A stretch of 64,000 nucleotides of DNA from contig NZ_BBNM01000002.1 in NCBI RefSeq assembly GCF_000760595.1, positions 248,001-312,000 on the forward strand. Direction: 5' to 3'. A program made the position numbers and the translations under genes. The DNA is from Acinetobacter soli. Lineage in GTDB: Bacteria; Pseudomonadota; Gammaproteobacteria; Pseudomonadales; Moraxellaceae. Below are positions 16,870-25,830 of this stretch, in pieces. Numbering within the stretch: the stretch's first letter is position 1; each line of letters opens with the position of its first letter. Under the pieces are notes generated by a model, which had not been told where the DNA came from, did no database searches, and saw nothing but the letters and a program-made list of their open reading frames with translations.

Positions 16870-17541
16870 ATGAGCTTTACTCAATTACTTTGGCAAAAAA
16901 ATACCGCGTTATATGAGCAGATCCTCAATTTACCGTTTAATCAGGAACTGGCTGCTGGCACATTGGCGCCTGAGGCATTTTGTCATTATGTGATTCAGGA
17001 TGCGCATTATTTGTTGGCCTATGGTCGTGCCTTGGCAGTGGCAGCCGCCAAAGCTTACGATGCAGACGACGTGATGCAGTTTTCTGAAGCTGCTAAAATC
17101 GCGATTGTGGTTGAGCGTAGTCTGCACAATGACTTTATGACGGCATTTAATGTGAGTAAAGAAACCTTTGAGTCGACACCACTAACTTTGGCTTGTCATC
17201 ATTACACGTCATTTTTAACCGCAACGGCGTGGTCTGAAAGTTATCCTGTGGTATTGGCAGCGCTCCTGCCCTGTTTCTGGATTTATGCCGAAGTTGGCCG
17301 TGCCATTGTCAGTCAGTCGGTGCCGAATAATCCGTATCAGGCATGGATTGATACCTATGCGGGTGAAGAATTTCACACTGCCGTGCGTAATGTGATTGCA
17401 ACCGTCGATAAGGTTGCAGCGCGTTGCGATGCCGATACGCTAGAAAAAATGCATGCGGCCTATACCATGGGTGCCAAGCTGGAATGGCTGTTTTGGGATA
17501 GCGCCTACCATCAGCGTCAGTGGTTAGGCTTATCCAACTAA
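16870..17541 (+). CDS. tenA: TenA-family thiaminase II (aminopyrimidine aminohydrolase)
   Basis: A 223-residue all-helical TenA protein that hydrolyses 4-amino-5-aminomethyl-pyrimidine to the hydroxymethyl form for thiamine salvage. The catalytic Cys is in LLPCFWIYAEVG and the catalytic Glu in GAKLEWLFWDSAY, with a substrate Asp in HYVIQDAHYLLAYGRAL. Length fits the family (220-235). It is alone on the plus strand; I looked for a TPP riboswitch upstream and saw none. Confidence 0.92.
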   Translation: MSFTQLLWQKNTALYEQILNLPFNQELAAGTLAPEAFCHYVIQDAHYLLAYGRALAVAAAKAYDADDVMQFSEAAKIAIVVERSLHNDFMTAFNVSKETFESTPLTLACHHYTSFLTATAWSESYPVVLAALLPCFWIYAEVGRAIVSQSVPNNPYQAWIDTYAGEEFHTAVRNVIATVDKVAARCDADTLEKMHAAYTMGAKLEWLFWDSAYHQRQWLGLSN

Positions 17542-17591
17542 AATCATCTATAAAAAGTGAGTCACAAATTGAATCTGCTGTTATGGCAAGA

Positions 17592-17903
17592 TTAAAGTTC
17601 GGTTTGTGTACTCACTGCATGATGAAAAACATAGGGATCTGAAATTAATTCGTATTGCTCATCATCTGGATACGTGACTGCAATCTGATAATCGTCACCT
17701 GCAAATGCCTTGATTGAGCTTAAATCATCCCAGTAAGTCGCCAGAAAAAAATGGGCCCACTGATTCTGAATAACCTGTTTTACAAAAGCACCCTGATTTC
17801 CTGCAATCGTCTTTGCATGTTTTACGCCTGTACGCTGCAAATGTAAGGCAAAGCCTTCAGCATGTAGTAGTGGTACACATCCATGCCATGTTCTGACGAT
17901 CAT
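17592..17903 (-). CDS. Antibiotic-biosynthesis-monooxygenase-like (dimeric alpha/beta barrel) protein
   Basis: A small soluble protein of about 103 residues starting MIVRTWHG. It has the length and strand pattern of ABM-domain ferredoxin-like barrels (FVKQVIQNQWAHFFLATYWDDLSSIKAFAG). Such proteins are small oxygenases or haem/quinone-handling enzymes, but many have no known substrate. AGGAG lies 9 bases before the ATG at 17903 and directly abuts the in-frame ATG at 17912, so I prefer 17903. First in a minus-strand group with two small membrane proteins downstream or upstream; links between them are unproven. Confidence 0.75.
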   Translation of the reverse strand: MIVRTWHGCVPLLHAEGFALHLQRTGVKHAKTIAGNQGAFVKQVIQNQWAHFFLATYWDDLSSIKAFAGDDYQIAVTYPDDEQYELISDPYVFHHAVSTQTEL

Positions 17904-17945
17904 TTCGGTCATCTCCTCTATATATTAAATACACGATGATTCATA

Positions 17946-18287
17946 TTAATTAAAATAAGTATTCCAGCCCAATAACAGAAGACCTGCAGCCAGTACCCAC
18001 GCCAGTGTCGCCAGACTTAAGCACCACCCAATCGAGACCCGTTCAGCCAGAAAATACACCATCCCCAGATAGATTGCATAGGGAATCAATGACCATAAAC
18101 CAAATAGCGCCGTTTTACGCAGTGCCTCAGCACCTTGCTGACCAAATACAATGATATGCGCAATCAAAGCAAAGGTCGGAAAAAGCGGCACCAAGCCCGC
18201 AATATAAAAGGTTTTGCTTTTAGATAAAATAGAAATGAGCAGCACAACTGCTGCACCTAGGGTGCATTTAAAAAACAAACCAAGCAT
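17946..18287 (-). CDS. glpM: GlpM-family small membrane protein
   Basis: A 113-residue protein with four hydrophobic segments. The segment LGAAVVLLISILSKSKTFYIAGLVPLFPTFALIAH is highly typical of GlpM (the P. aeruginosa protein named for its effect on glycerol/alginate metabolism), whose biochemical role is unknown. Located between the ABM-like gene and a DUF1304 gene, all on the minus strand. Confidence 0.85.
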   Translation of the reverse strand: MLGLFFKCTLGAAVVLLISILSKSKTFYIAGLVPLFPTFALIAHIIVFGQQGAEALRKTALFGLWSLIPYAIYLGMVYFLAERVSIGWCLSLATLAWVLAAGLLLLGWNTYFN

Positions 18288-18364
18288 GCCAATACGTCAC
18301 TTTATTTGCTGAGTCGAAACAACATATGCAGATTAAACGCCAAAATGAAGCCTATCGCTACACA

Positions 18365-18718
18365 CTATAGTAAATAAACACTTAACAGTGCTAAAAATGC
18401 AGGTAATGCCTGAATAAAAAAGATTTTTTTACTGGCGGTCATGCCGCCATAGAGGCCAGCCACCAATACGCAACCCAGAAAAAAGCTCGCCAGTGGAACA
18501 AATAACGCTTCGGGCGCGCACAATGCCCAAAAAAGACCGGCTGCTAAAAAACCATTATATAAGCCCTGATTTTGTGCCATCACTTTGGTGATTCGGGCTT
18601 TTTCAGGCGTATTTCCAAAGGCTTTTAAGCCATAAGGCCGATCCCACAAAAACATTTCGACCACCAGAATATAAACATGCAGCAGTGCAATCAGCGCAAT
18701 CAAAATCAGTGCAAGCAT
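18365..18718 (-). CDS. DUF1304 membrane protein
   Basis: A 117-residue protein with four predicted helices. The motifs HVYILVVEMFLWDRPYGLKAFG and NQGLYNGFLAAGLFWAL are those of DUF1304, a family of small integral membrane proteins of unknown function. The gene is first of the minus-strand group leading to glpM. Confidence 0.88.
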   Translation of the reverse strand: MLALILIALIALLHVYILVVEMFLWDRPYGLKAFGNTPEKARITKVMAQNQGLYNGFLAAGLFWALCAPEALFVPLASFFLGCVLVAGLYGGMTASKKIFFIQALPAFLALLSVYLL

Positions 18719-19036
18719 GGTGTCCCTTCTTGTTTATTGTATTCAATGTGATAACGCTCACTATAGCCATATTAGATGATTGCTGAACAGAATAAATTGT
18801 GAACCTGATCGTTTTGATACTTATGAAAGCTCTAGCTGACTGAAAATAAATACCAAATGACGCTGACACAAAAAGTTACATGAATACGTTACAAATTGTG
18901 TAAAAAATCACAAAAAATTCTTTTTTTAAACAGTCAAACACGATTTGAGTGATTAATATAAATACAGCTTATTGACGTGTTTGCTCCAAAAACACGTGAG
19001 AAATCCAACAACTATTTACTCAATAAGGACACAATA
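18719..19036. other. Divergent intergenic region upstream of the 19037 gene
   Basis: AT-rich with no gene. It contains a CRP-like palindrome (18897-18912) and the AAGGA ribosome site (about 19024) of the plus-strand gene. Confidence 0.5.
18897..18912 (+). promoter_or_regulatory. CRP/Vfr-like palindrome
   Basis: TGTGT-N6-TCACA is one mismatch from the consensus TGTGA-N6-TCACA. It sits about 125 bases before the start codon at 19037. Confidence 0.35.
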
Positions 19037-20050
19037 ATGGATAACACTATCAATCGCACATTTGTTAAAACAATTTCTTGGGCCAGTATCTTTGCAGGTG
19101 TACTCGCTGTACTTGCAATCTCCTTTTTGCTTTCATTACTCGGCGCTGCGCTTGGATTTTCTTTACTCGACCCGATGTCGCACGATGACATTTCCAATGG
19201 CTCTGGTACTGTGGTGACCATTTGGACGCTCATCTCGTTACTGGTCAGCCTTGGCATTGGTGCTTATCTGGCGGGTAAGTTCGCAGGTTTAGATGGTGGC
19301 ATGCATGGATTTTTGGTCTGGGCATTATCACTGCTCATTGGTCTGATCTTAAGTATCATGACTTTAAACAGTGCAGTTAAAACAACAGCCAATACAGTCG
19401 GCTCAATTGCCAGTGTGACCGGAACACTCGCCTCTGGTATTGGCAAAGGCTCGGTCGAACTGATTAAAGAAAACAATATTTTAGACAACGTCATTCCCTC
19501 TATCTCTGACCTGACCGATGGCACTGATTCTAAAATTGCTCAAGCGCTTGAAAAAAGTAAGGTGCCGGAGCTTCAACCGAATTACTTAAGTTCACAAGTT
19601 GACTGGGCGAAAAAACAGACGGAAGAAGCCGTGAAACAAGTGGCGCTGAATCCGAGTCAGTACAAAGAAATCACTAAAAATCTGTTAACCACTATCGAGC
19701 AGCGCGTACAAACCATCAATGCTGCCATCAGTAAAGACGATGTGAAAAAAGCCATTATGGCCAACAATCCATCATTTACCGCTGCTGAAGCTGATCAAGC
19801 CGCAGAAAACTTTATGCAGGCACGTACTCAAGCCACGGTTAAAGTTCAAACCTTCTTTAACGATTTGACCGTCAACATCAATAATTCAGAGAAAAAATAC
19901 GAACAGTTAAAAGAGCAAGTCCGTGAGCAGGCTGCTGCTGCTGCCAAAGCGGCTGCCAAAACTGCGTTGTGGTCGTTCATTGGATTGTTTATTGGAATGC
20001 TGGTTACGATTTTTGCAGGTCGTTTCGGTGCAACTGCATATCGCCGCTAA
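19037..20050 (+). CDS. Membrane protein of unknown function with a central coiled, charged region
   Basis: A 337-residue protein starting MDNTINRTF; AAGGA lies 8 bases before this ATG, while an upstream in-frame ATG at 18977 has no good site. Residues about 10-50 and 55-120 contain three hydrophobic helices (SIFAGVLAVLAISFLLSLLG and others). A long hydrophilic helical region follows (about 140-310, with AKKQTEEAVKQ and EKKYEQLKEQVREQ, coiled-coil-like). A C-terminal helix (WSFIGLFIGMLVTIFAG) and a basic tail end it. I do not recognise a named family. The layout suggests a large helical domain held between membrane anchors, as in stress or envelope proteins. A hairpin follows the stop. Confidence 0.8.
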   Translation: MDNTINRTFVKTISWASIFAGVLAVLAISFLLSLLGAALGFSLLDPMSHDDISNGSGTVVTIWTLISLLVSLGIGAYLAGKFAGLDGGMHGFLVWALSLLIGLILSIMTLNSAVKTTANTVGSIASVTGTLASGIGKGSVELIKENNILDNVIPSISDLTDGTDSKIAQALEKSKVPELQPNYLSSQVDWAKKQTEEAVKQVALNPSQYKEITKNLLTTIEQRVQTINAAISKDDVKKAIMANNPSFTAAEADQAAENFMQARTQATVKVQTFFNDLTVNINNSEKKYEQLKEQVREQAAAAAKAAAKTALWSFIGLFIGMLVTIFAGRFGATAYRR

Positions 20051-20071
20051 TTAAATAATCTAAGTTTGCCT

Positions 20072-20095
20072 CATGGTACGGTGTGCCGTGCCATG
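20072..20095 (+). terminator. Strong hairpin after the 19037 gene, without a T-run
   Basis: CATGGTACGG and CCGTGCCATG pair over 10 bases (one G-U) around TGTG. The lack of a following T-run makes it an mRNA 3'-end stabiliser or a non-canonical terminator. Confidence 0.4.
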
Positions 20096-20234
20096 ACGGA
20101 TCTCAGTATGATGGTTTCTCCTGCCAATCAGACACTCCGACACAAAATGTCGCACAAAAATGAAAAGTTTGGGCTTGAACATTTTTCATGCGCTATCATA
20201 TACCTCTTTTAAAAATTCATTTTAGGATCGATTT

Positions 20235-23066
20235 ATGAGCCAAAGCCATATCCGTATTCGAGGTGCACGTACCCATAACCTAAAAAATGTGTCTCTCGAT
20301 ATCCCACGTGATAAATTTGTGGTGATTACGGGACTCTCAGGCTCTGGCAAGTCATCTCTTGCATTTGATACGCTTTATGCCGAAGGCCAACGCCGTTATG
20401 TGGAATCGTTATCGGCTTATGCGCGTCAGTTTTTATCGCAAATGGAAAAACCTGATGTCGATGCAATTGAAGGCCTCAGTCCTGCAATTGCCATTGAGCA
20501 AAAATCGACAAGCCATAACCCGCGTTCGACTGTGGGAACCATTACCGAAATTTATGACTATTTACGTTTGCTCTATGCACGCGTCGGAACGCCCTATTGT
20601 CCAGAACACGATTTGCCGATGGTGGCACAAACCGTTTCCGAAATGGTCGATGCAGTCAAAGCCTTAGAAGAAGGTACAGCACTGATGCTGCTGGCACCTG
20701 TGGTACGTGAGCGTAAAGGTGAATATTCACAGCTCTTTGAACAACTACAAGGTCAAGGCTTTGTGCGGGCTCGTGTTGACGGTGAAATTGTCGATATCGA
20801 TGCGGCACCTGAATTAGATAAAAAGAAGAAACATACCATTGAAGTGGTCGTGGATCGTTTTAAAGTACGCGATGACTTGGGCAACCGGATTGCAGAATCG
20901 TTTGAAACTGCACTGCGCCTCGGTGGCGACTTGGCTATTTTATCGTGGATGAACGCCGAACAGCCCGATCGTGTATTTTCGGCCAAACACTCCTGTCCGG
21001 AATGTGATCGTGCTGTGGCAGAGCTAGAACCACGGATGTTTTCTTTTAATAATCCGTTTGGTGCTTGTCCAGTCTGCGATGGCCTGGGCACGCGCAGCCA
21101 TTTTAGTGCAGAAAAGCTGATTCCAGATCCGAGCTTGTCACTGAGTCAAGGTGCGGTACGCGGTTGGGATCGCCAGCGCCCGTATTATTATTCGATGCTG
21201 CAAAAAGTGGCGGAGCATTTTGAGTACTCGCTCGATACACCGTGGAATACGCTTGAAAAAGAGGTACAAAAGAAATTCTTATACGGTACCGGTAAAGAAA
21301 AAATCGATTTAAGTTATATCGATGAACGTGGCCGTCGACATAACCGCGTCATGCCATTTGAAGGCATTTTAACGCATCTCGAACGCCGTTACCGTGAAAC
21401 CGAAAGTAATTATGTGCGTGACGATCTGGCACAGTATTTGTCAAATGCTGCATGTGATGCCTGTGGTGGATCTCGTCTGAATGAAATTTCCAGAAATGTG
21501 AAAGTGAAAGACAAAACCATTGCACATATTACCCAGATGTCGATTGGTGATGCCGAACAGTATTATCAAGATTTGAATCTTGAGGGTGCTAAAGGCGAAA
21601 TTGCCGATAAAATTTTTAAAGAAATTCGTGAACGTCTGCACTTTCTGGTGAGTGTCGGTTTGAACTATTTGAGTTTGGCTCGTTCAGCCGAAACCTTGTC
21701 CGGCGGTGAAGCACAGCGTATTCGACTGGCCTCACAAATTGGTGCTGGCCTGATGGGTGTCATGTATGTGCTGGATGAACCTTCGATTGGTTTGCATCAG
21801 CGTGACAATGACCGTCTGCTACAAACCCTGATTCGCTTACGTGATTTGGGCAATACCGTGCTGGTGGTCGAGCACGACGAAGACGCAATCCGTGCGGCCG
21901 ATCATATTATTGATATCGGGCCGGGTGCTGGGGTGCATGGCGGTGAAATTATTGCCGAAGGGACAGCCGATGAACTGAAAAAGCATCAGGACTCTCTCAC
22001 TGGGCAATACCTCTCAGGCGCGCTTAAAATCGCCGTGCCAGCGCAGCGTTTGAGTTCACCTACACCAGATCAGACCATTAAACTGTGCGGTGCAGCCGGA
22101 CATAACCTTAAAAATGTGGATTTAACAATTCCCCTAGGCATCATGACCTGTGTGACGGGTGTGTCGGGTTCGGGCAAGTCGACCCTCATTAACCGGACCT
22201 TGCTGCCATTGGCTGCCACTCAGTTAAATGGGGCCACCACGCTTACCGCAGAAAAATTTGATTCGATTAATGGCTTGCAGCATTTGGACAAGGTAGTAGA
22301 TATCGATCAGAGTCCGATTGGCCGTACCCCACGTTCAAACCCGGCCACCTATACCGGATTGTTCACCCCTATTCGTGAGTTATTTGCACAGACGCCAGAA
22401 GCCAAGGCACGTGGCTACGCGGCTGGTCGCTTTTCATTTAATGTTAAAGGCGGTCGCTGTGAGGTTTGTGAAGGTGACGGCATGATCAAAGTGGCAATGC
22501 ACTTTTTACCCGATATGTATGTACCGTGCGATGCCTGTCATGGCAAACGTTATAACCGTGAAACCTTGGAAGTGACCTACAAAGGTAAAAATATTTCTGA
22601 CGTACTGGAGATGACGGTAGAAGATGGTGCCGAATTCTTTAGTGCCATTCCGGTGATTCACCGTCGTTTGGAAACCCTCACCCAAGTGGGGCTGGGCTAT
22701 ATCCGTTTAGGCCAAGCAGCCACCACACTCTCTGGTGGTGAAGCGCAGCGTGTGAAACTGGCACGTGAGCTGGCCAAACGCGATACGGGCAAAACCCTGT
22801 ATGTGCTAGATGAACCGACGACTGGCCTGCATTTTCATGATATTGCCAAGCTGCTCGACATCTTGCATGAGCTTCGCAACAAAGGAAATACCATTGTGGT
22901 GATTGAGCATAATCTGGATGTGATTAAAACCGCAGACTGGGTGATTGATCTTGGGCCAGAAGGTGGTGCGGGTGGCGGTCAGATTATTGCCGAAGGTACA
23001 CCAGAACAAGTGGCCGAAGTGGAGATTTCGCATACGGGGCGTTTCTTAAAGCCGATGTTGAGTTAA
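20235..23066 (+). CDS. uvrA: Excinuclease ABC subunit UvrA
   Basis: A 943-residue damage-recognition ATPase of nucleotide excision repair (E. coli 940). It holds two ABC modules: Walker [15 protein letters not shown] near residue 35 and [10 protein letters not shown] near 640, and two LSGGEAQR signatures. Zinc sites are visible as CPEC...CPVC near 255-280 and CEVC...CDAC near 735-765. It loads UvrB onto damaged DNA. It is monocistronic with a terminator after the stop. TTGAAC (about 20175) could be the -35 element; no convincing LexA-type box is visible, in keeping with the absence of LexA in Acinetobacter. Confidence 0.98.
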   Translation: MSQSHIRIRGARTHNLKNVSLDIPRDKFVVITGLSGSGKSSLAFDTLYAEGQRRYVESLSAYARQFLSQMEKPDVDAIEGLSPAIAIEQKSTSHNPRSTVGTITEIYDYLRLLYARVGTPYCPEHDLPMVAQTVSEMVDAVKALEEGTALMLLAPVVRERKGEYSQLFEQLQGQGFVRARVDGEIVDIDAAPELDKKKKHTIEVVVDRFKVRDDLGNRIAESFETALRLGGDLAILSWMNAEQPDRVFSAKHSCPECDRAVAELEPRMFSFNNPFGACPVCDGLGTRSHFSAEKLIPDPSLSLSQGAVRGWDRQRPYYYSMLQKVAEHFEYSLDTPWNTLEKEVQKKFLYGTGKEKIDLSYIDERGRRHNRVMPFEGILTHLERRYRETESNYVRDDLAQYLSNAACDACGGSRLNEISRNVKVKDKTIAHITQMSIGDAEQYYQDLNLEGAKGEIADKIFKEIRERLHFLVSVGLNYLSLARSAETLSGGEAQRIRLASQIGAGLMGVMYVLDEPSIGLHQRDNDRLLQTLIRLRDLGNTVLVVEHDEDAIRAADHIIDIGPGAGVHGGEIIAEGTADELKKHQDSLTGQYLSGALKIAVPAQRLSSPTPDQTIKLCGAAGHNLKNVDLTIPLGIMTCVTGVSGSGKSTLINRTLLPLAATQLNGATTLTAEKFDSINGLQHLDKVVDIDQSPIGRTPRSNPATYTGLFTPIRELFAQTPEAKARGYAAGRFSFNVKGGRCEVCEGDGMIKVAMHFLPDMYVPCDACHGKRYNRETLEVTYKGKNISDVLEMTVEDGAEFFSAIPVIHRRLETLTQVGLGYIRLGQAATTLSGGEAQRVKLARELAKRDTGKTLYVLDEPTTGLHFHDIAKLLDILHELRNKGNTIVVIEHNLDVIKTADWVIDLGPEGGAGGGQIIAEGTPEQVAEVEISHTGRFLKPMLS

Positions 23067-23091
23067 GTTAAGCCACCATTTCGTTTCTATA

Positions 23092-23127
23092 AAGGGTGAA
23101 TAAGGTCGACTTATTCATCCTTTTTTT
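23092..23127 (+). terminator. Terminator after uvrA
   Basis: GGGTGAATAAG pairs with CTTATTCATCC (one G-U), followed by seven Ts. It lies between convergent uvrA and the GGDEF gene and may serve both. Confidence 0.85.
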
Positions 23128-23142
23128 ATAGTTAAATAATCA

Positions 23143-24882
23143 TTATGAAAGCGCTACTTCCACCCGATTCTTTCCTTTGGCTTTCGACTGGAGTAAGGCG
23201 GTATCGGCTTTTTGAAATAACGTCAGCCAGTTTTCTGCTCCTACCGCTACTCCCATACTCACCGATACATCAATCTGTAATTCAATCGAAATAACCTCAA
23301 TTTGGGCACGGATCATTTCTGCGACATCAAGCGCATCATTTCGTGCGATTCGCTCAATCAAAAGTAAGAATTCATCTCCACCATATCGCACCACCAGATC
23401 AAATTTTGATTCGTGAGCCATGAGTTGCCGAGCTACCGCTTGAATCACATGATCGCCTGCAATGTGTCCGTGTTGATCATTGATTTCTTTAAAAAAATCG
23501 ATGTCCAGTATTATCAAGCATAAATCTGACCACGGTGCCGTTCTAGCTCCCAAATAGGCATTAAGGGCCTTACGGTTTGCTACACCACTTAAGGTATCGG
23601 TATGGGCAATTTTGCGAAGCTTGAGCTCGAGTTTATCTTTTTCCACTAAAACGTCTCTCAGCCTCGCAATTGCGTCAAAGAGCTCGACAAATTCACCATG
23701 TACGCGTTTACTTTTTGATTTTTGGCGCAGCGGCGTCTGTGGATCGAACAAGTGTAAAACTTCTTCGCGGGCTTGAATTAATGGCGATAAAATATAACGC
23801 TCAATATAGTGTAGCGTTAGCACAGACACCAGTAGAGACAACAAAGACAATATCACAGTGGTAATAAATTTTTGTTTTGCTTCTGCCTGCTGTGTAGTCG
23901 CCTCATCGAGTGTTTCTTTAACCAAATAGCTTTGTAATTCAATAATTGCACTAAATTTTTTCACAAGATGTTCGGTCAGTTGCGTTGCCGTGAGTGAATA
24001 CGGTTGTTTGCGGTCACTTTCTTGAATCAGGCCAGATACCAATCCAATTCCTTGATCGAGAAATTGGATTTTCACTTGATGGTATAAATAATTATATTCC
24101 GCAGTACGCGGATATTGTGTCTGCAATGTATCGATCATTTTCCATAGGTATAGCGCCTGATACTGGGTTTGCAATGATCTTGCACGGTTTTCTTCAGGAA
24201 TTTGTTGTTGATAACTAATCGAGGCAATGATATTTGAGGCCACTCGCCCAGACTGATCACGAAGATCTGAAACCAATAAAATTAAAATCATATTTCGAAA
24301 CAATTCGTCATTTTGTTGATCGGAATTGATGATCTTCATTTTCAAGGCTTCACGATAATAATCCCACGCATTAAACATTTGTTTTACAGCACGATCATAT
24401 TGTTGAAAACTTTTTTGTTCGGGCTGGGTCTGTGCATAACGATCGACGGACAGACGAGCTAAATTTAAATTTGGTTGTGCTTTCGTGATTAAATAATCTG
24501 CAATTTCTTTATTATCGTTTGAGCGCAGCAATTGAATTGTCGTGTTCAAAGATTGATCAACCTGAGCACGATAATCAAGTAATTGTGCACGTCGCTGATC
24601 GATTTGCTCTGGCGGACTAGACATCAGTTTATTGGCAAATGCACGTTCTTTAGAAATATGATTGGCACCCTCAGAAAGTGCTTTTAATAATTTAATTTCA
24701 ATTAAAGCATCATTACTTTGCTGGTATTGCTTATAGCTGCTCAAAATAAGTGGAATTGCAATTACTAAAAAACAAAGTATTAAAATGAAAACAAAAAAGA
24801 ATAAACGATGACGTATTGATGAATTGGCTTTAGTGGAAGTAAAAACAATTTGACGCTGAGGATCTATTTTTTTTGACTTCAC
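23143..24882 (-). CDS. Membrane-anchored diguanylate cyclase (GGDEF) with periplasmic helical sensor
   Basis: A 579-residue protein that should make cyclic di-GMP from two GTP. The first membrane helix is at about 27-48, followed by a periplasmic all-helical sensor of about 290 residues, a second helix at about 341-365, a short cytoplasmic linker, and a GGDEF domain (about 420-579). The active-site motif RYGGDEF is intact (GGDEF at 501-505), as is LDIDFFKEINDQHGH. The inhibitory I-site Arg is absent: the four residues at that position read SKFD instead of RxxD, so product inhibition at that site is unlikely. The sensed signal is unknown. Convergent with uvrA. Confidence 0.92.
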   Translation of the reverse strand: MKSKKIDPQRQIVFTSTKANSSIRHRLFFFVFILILCFLVIAIPLILSSYKQYQQSNDALIEIKLLKALSEGANHISKERAFANKLMSSPPEQIDQRRAQLLDYRAQVDQSLNTTIQLLRSNDNKEIADYLITKAQPNLNLARLSVDRYAQTQPEQKSFQQYDRAVKQMFNAWDYYREALKMKIINSDQQNDELFRNMILILLVSDLRDQSGRVASNIIASISYQQQIPEENRARSLQTQYQALYLWKMIDTLQTQYPRTAEYNYLYHQVKIQFLDQGIGLVSGLIQESDRKQPYSLTATQLTEHLVKKFSAIIELQSYLVKETLDEATTQQAEAKQKFITTVILSLLSLLVSVLTLHYIERYILSPLIQAREEVLHLFDPQTPLRQKSKSKRVHGEFVELFDAIARLRDVLVEKDKLELKLRKIAHTDTLSGVANRKALNAYLGARTAPWSDLCLIILDIDFFKEINDQHGHIAGDHVIQAVARQLMAHESKFDLVVRYGGDEFLLLIERIARNDALDVAEMIRAQIEVISIELQIDVSVSMGVAVGAENWLTLFQKADTALLQSKAKGKNRVEVALS

Positions 24883-25027
24883 TACATTTATTTTTTGCTG
24901 ATTATGTCACCATAGTTTAACTGAAGTTGCTTAAAATTTGTCAAGAACTTGTCATAGTGAAACGATACGAGCACCGAAGCTCTGAAATCATCGTGTTTCT
25001 CAATCATAATTATAAAAATAAACAATT

Positions 25028-25164
25028 TTGCAAATGATGAAAAATTCCGCATCATACACTTAAGGATTAAATCATGATGTTTTTAGCTTCCTCTAAGGAT
25101 GTTCTCCCAATCAAATAACATCCTTTTCGCCTAGTGACCCCTCTTGAGCACTAGGCTTTTTTTT
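25028..25164 (+). ncRNA. Candidate small RNA (or mRNA for a 14-residue peptide) with two C-rich hairpin loops
   Basis: A possible -35 TTGCAA (25028-25033) precedes a short RNA that ends at a clear terminator (25129-25164). It contains hairpin AAGGATGTT/AACATCCTT (25095-25103 with 25117-25125) whose 13-base loop carries CUCCC. The terminator hairpin loop carries ACCCCUC. C-rich loops like these pair with Shine-Dalgarno sequences in several known regulatory RNAs. The same RNA has AAGGA and ATG 25074, encoding MMFLASSKDVLPIK and stop at 25118. Either reading is inference; promoter match is weak. Confidence 0.4.
25129..25164 (+). terminator. Rho-independent terminator of the candidate small RNA
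   Basis: GCCTAGTG pairs with CACTAGGC around a 12-base loop, followed directly by eight Ts. No conventional gene ends here, so it marks a short transcript. Confidence 0.8.
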
Positions 25165-25209
25165 GTCTGAATAATTGTCACGTTCCACACAATTGACACA
25201 TTCAAAAGC

Positions 25210-25295
25210 AAAAAAATACCCAGTTTTAGGGAAAACCGGGTGAGTTGAATAATACAATCGACAGCGTTACAGAACGATAGAGGGATCATCCATTG
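25210..25295 (-). ncRNA. Candidate minus-strand small RNA ending at 25210
   Basis: On the minus strand ACCCGGTTTT and AAAACTGGGT pair (one mismatch) around CCCT and are followed by A and seven Ts at 25211-25217, the form of an intrinsic terminator. No minus-strand gene lies upstream before 26792. A TGCTGATAAT extended -10-like sequence near 25305-25315 could start an RNA of about 85-90 bases. Confidence 0.3.
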
Positions 25296-25382
25296 CATTC
25301 GACGTGTATTATCAGCAAAAACAAGTACTACCCAATCAAACTACCACAATAATGATAAACAATCAACATATTTAAAATATAT

Positions 25383-25398
25383 TGAGATTTAAATCACA
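25383..25398 (+). promoter_or_regulatory. CRP/Vfr-like palindrome, distal site
   Basis: TGAGA-N6-TCACA is one mismatch from the consensus TGTGA-N6-TCACA. It lies 130 bases upstream of the second site. Confidence 0.4.
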
Positions 25399-25512
25399 TT
25401 AAAACCTATTTAATTTCAGTCAGATATTCATATTCAGTTACCAATATGTAACAATGTAAAAATAGGTAAAATTAAGATTTAACTTTAAATAAGCTTCACT
25501 TTAGTAAAAATA

Positions 25513-25528
25513 TGTGACATAAGTCACA
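25513..25528 (+). promoter_or_regulatory. CRP/Vfr-like palindrome, perfect consensus
   Basis: TGTGA-CATAAG-TCACA matches the CRP consensus half-sites exactly. It lies about 150 bases before the omp33-36 promoter, a distance at which class I activation would need DNA looping or another promoter. Confidence 0.55.
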
Positions 25529-25679
25529 TTAAAATTACTTTTAAAGTAAGTTTTTACCGATAATTTAAATAATAACCATCTATTTTTACAATCGAAAAAA
25601 CGATGTATATTTAACCAAAATGTAATATTTATTGCTTCATTTTCCATCTAGTCGATTGTTATACAGACTATTTTTCAGG

Positions 25680-25707
25680 TTGACACGACTCAATTTAACT
25701 GTATTTT
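25680..25707 (+). promoter_or_regulatory. Promoter of omp33-36
   Basis: TTGACA (25680-25685, perfect) and TATTTT (25702-25707) are 16 bases apart. This predicts a 5' untranslated leader of about 115 bases. Confidence 0.65.
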
Positions 25708-25830
25708 TTTTGTGCAATATTTTTAAGTGTTTTTTTGAGCAACAGATGCCAGGCTGAAGACACATTGACTAAATAAATTGTTACAATAGAATGACCACAG
25801 CTTAATCTCTTGTTAATGCTGGAAACTCTT

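Noticed and set aside
20170..20234. Possible SOS-type box before uvrA (TTGAAC...TTCA)
   Set aside because: The half-sites are short and badly spaced, and Acinetobacter lacks a LexA of the E. coli type; not enough to call an operator.
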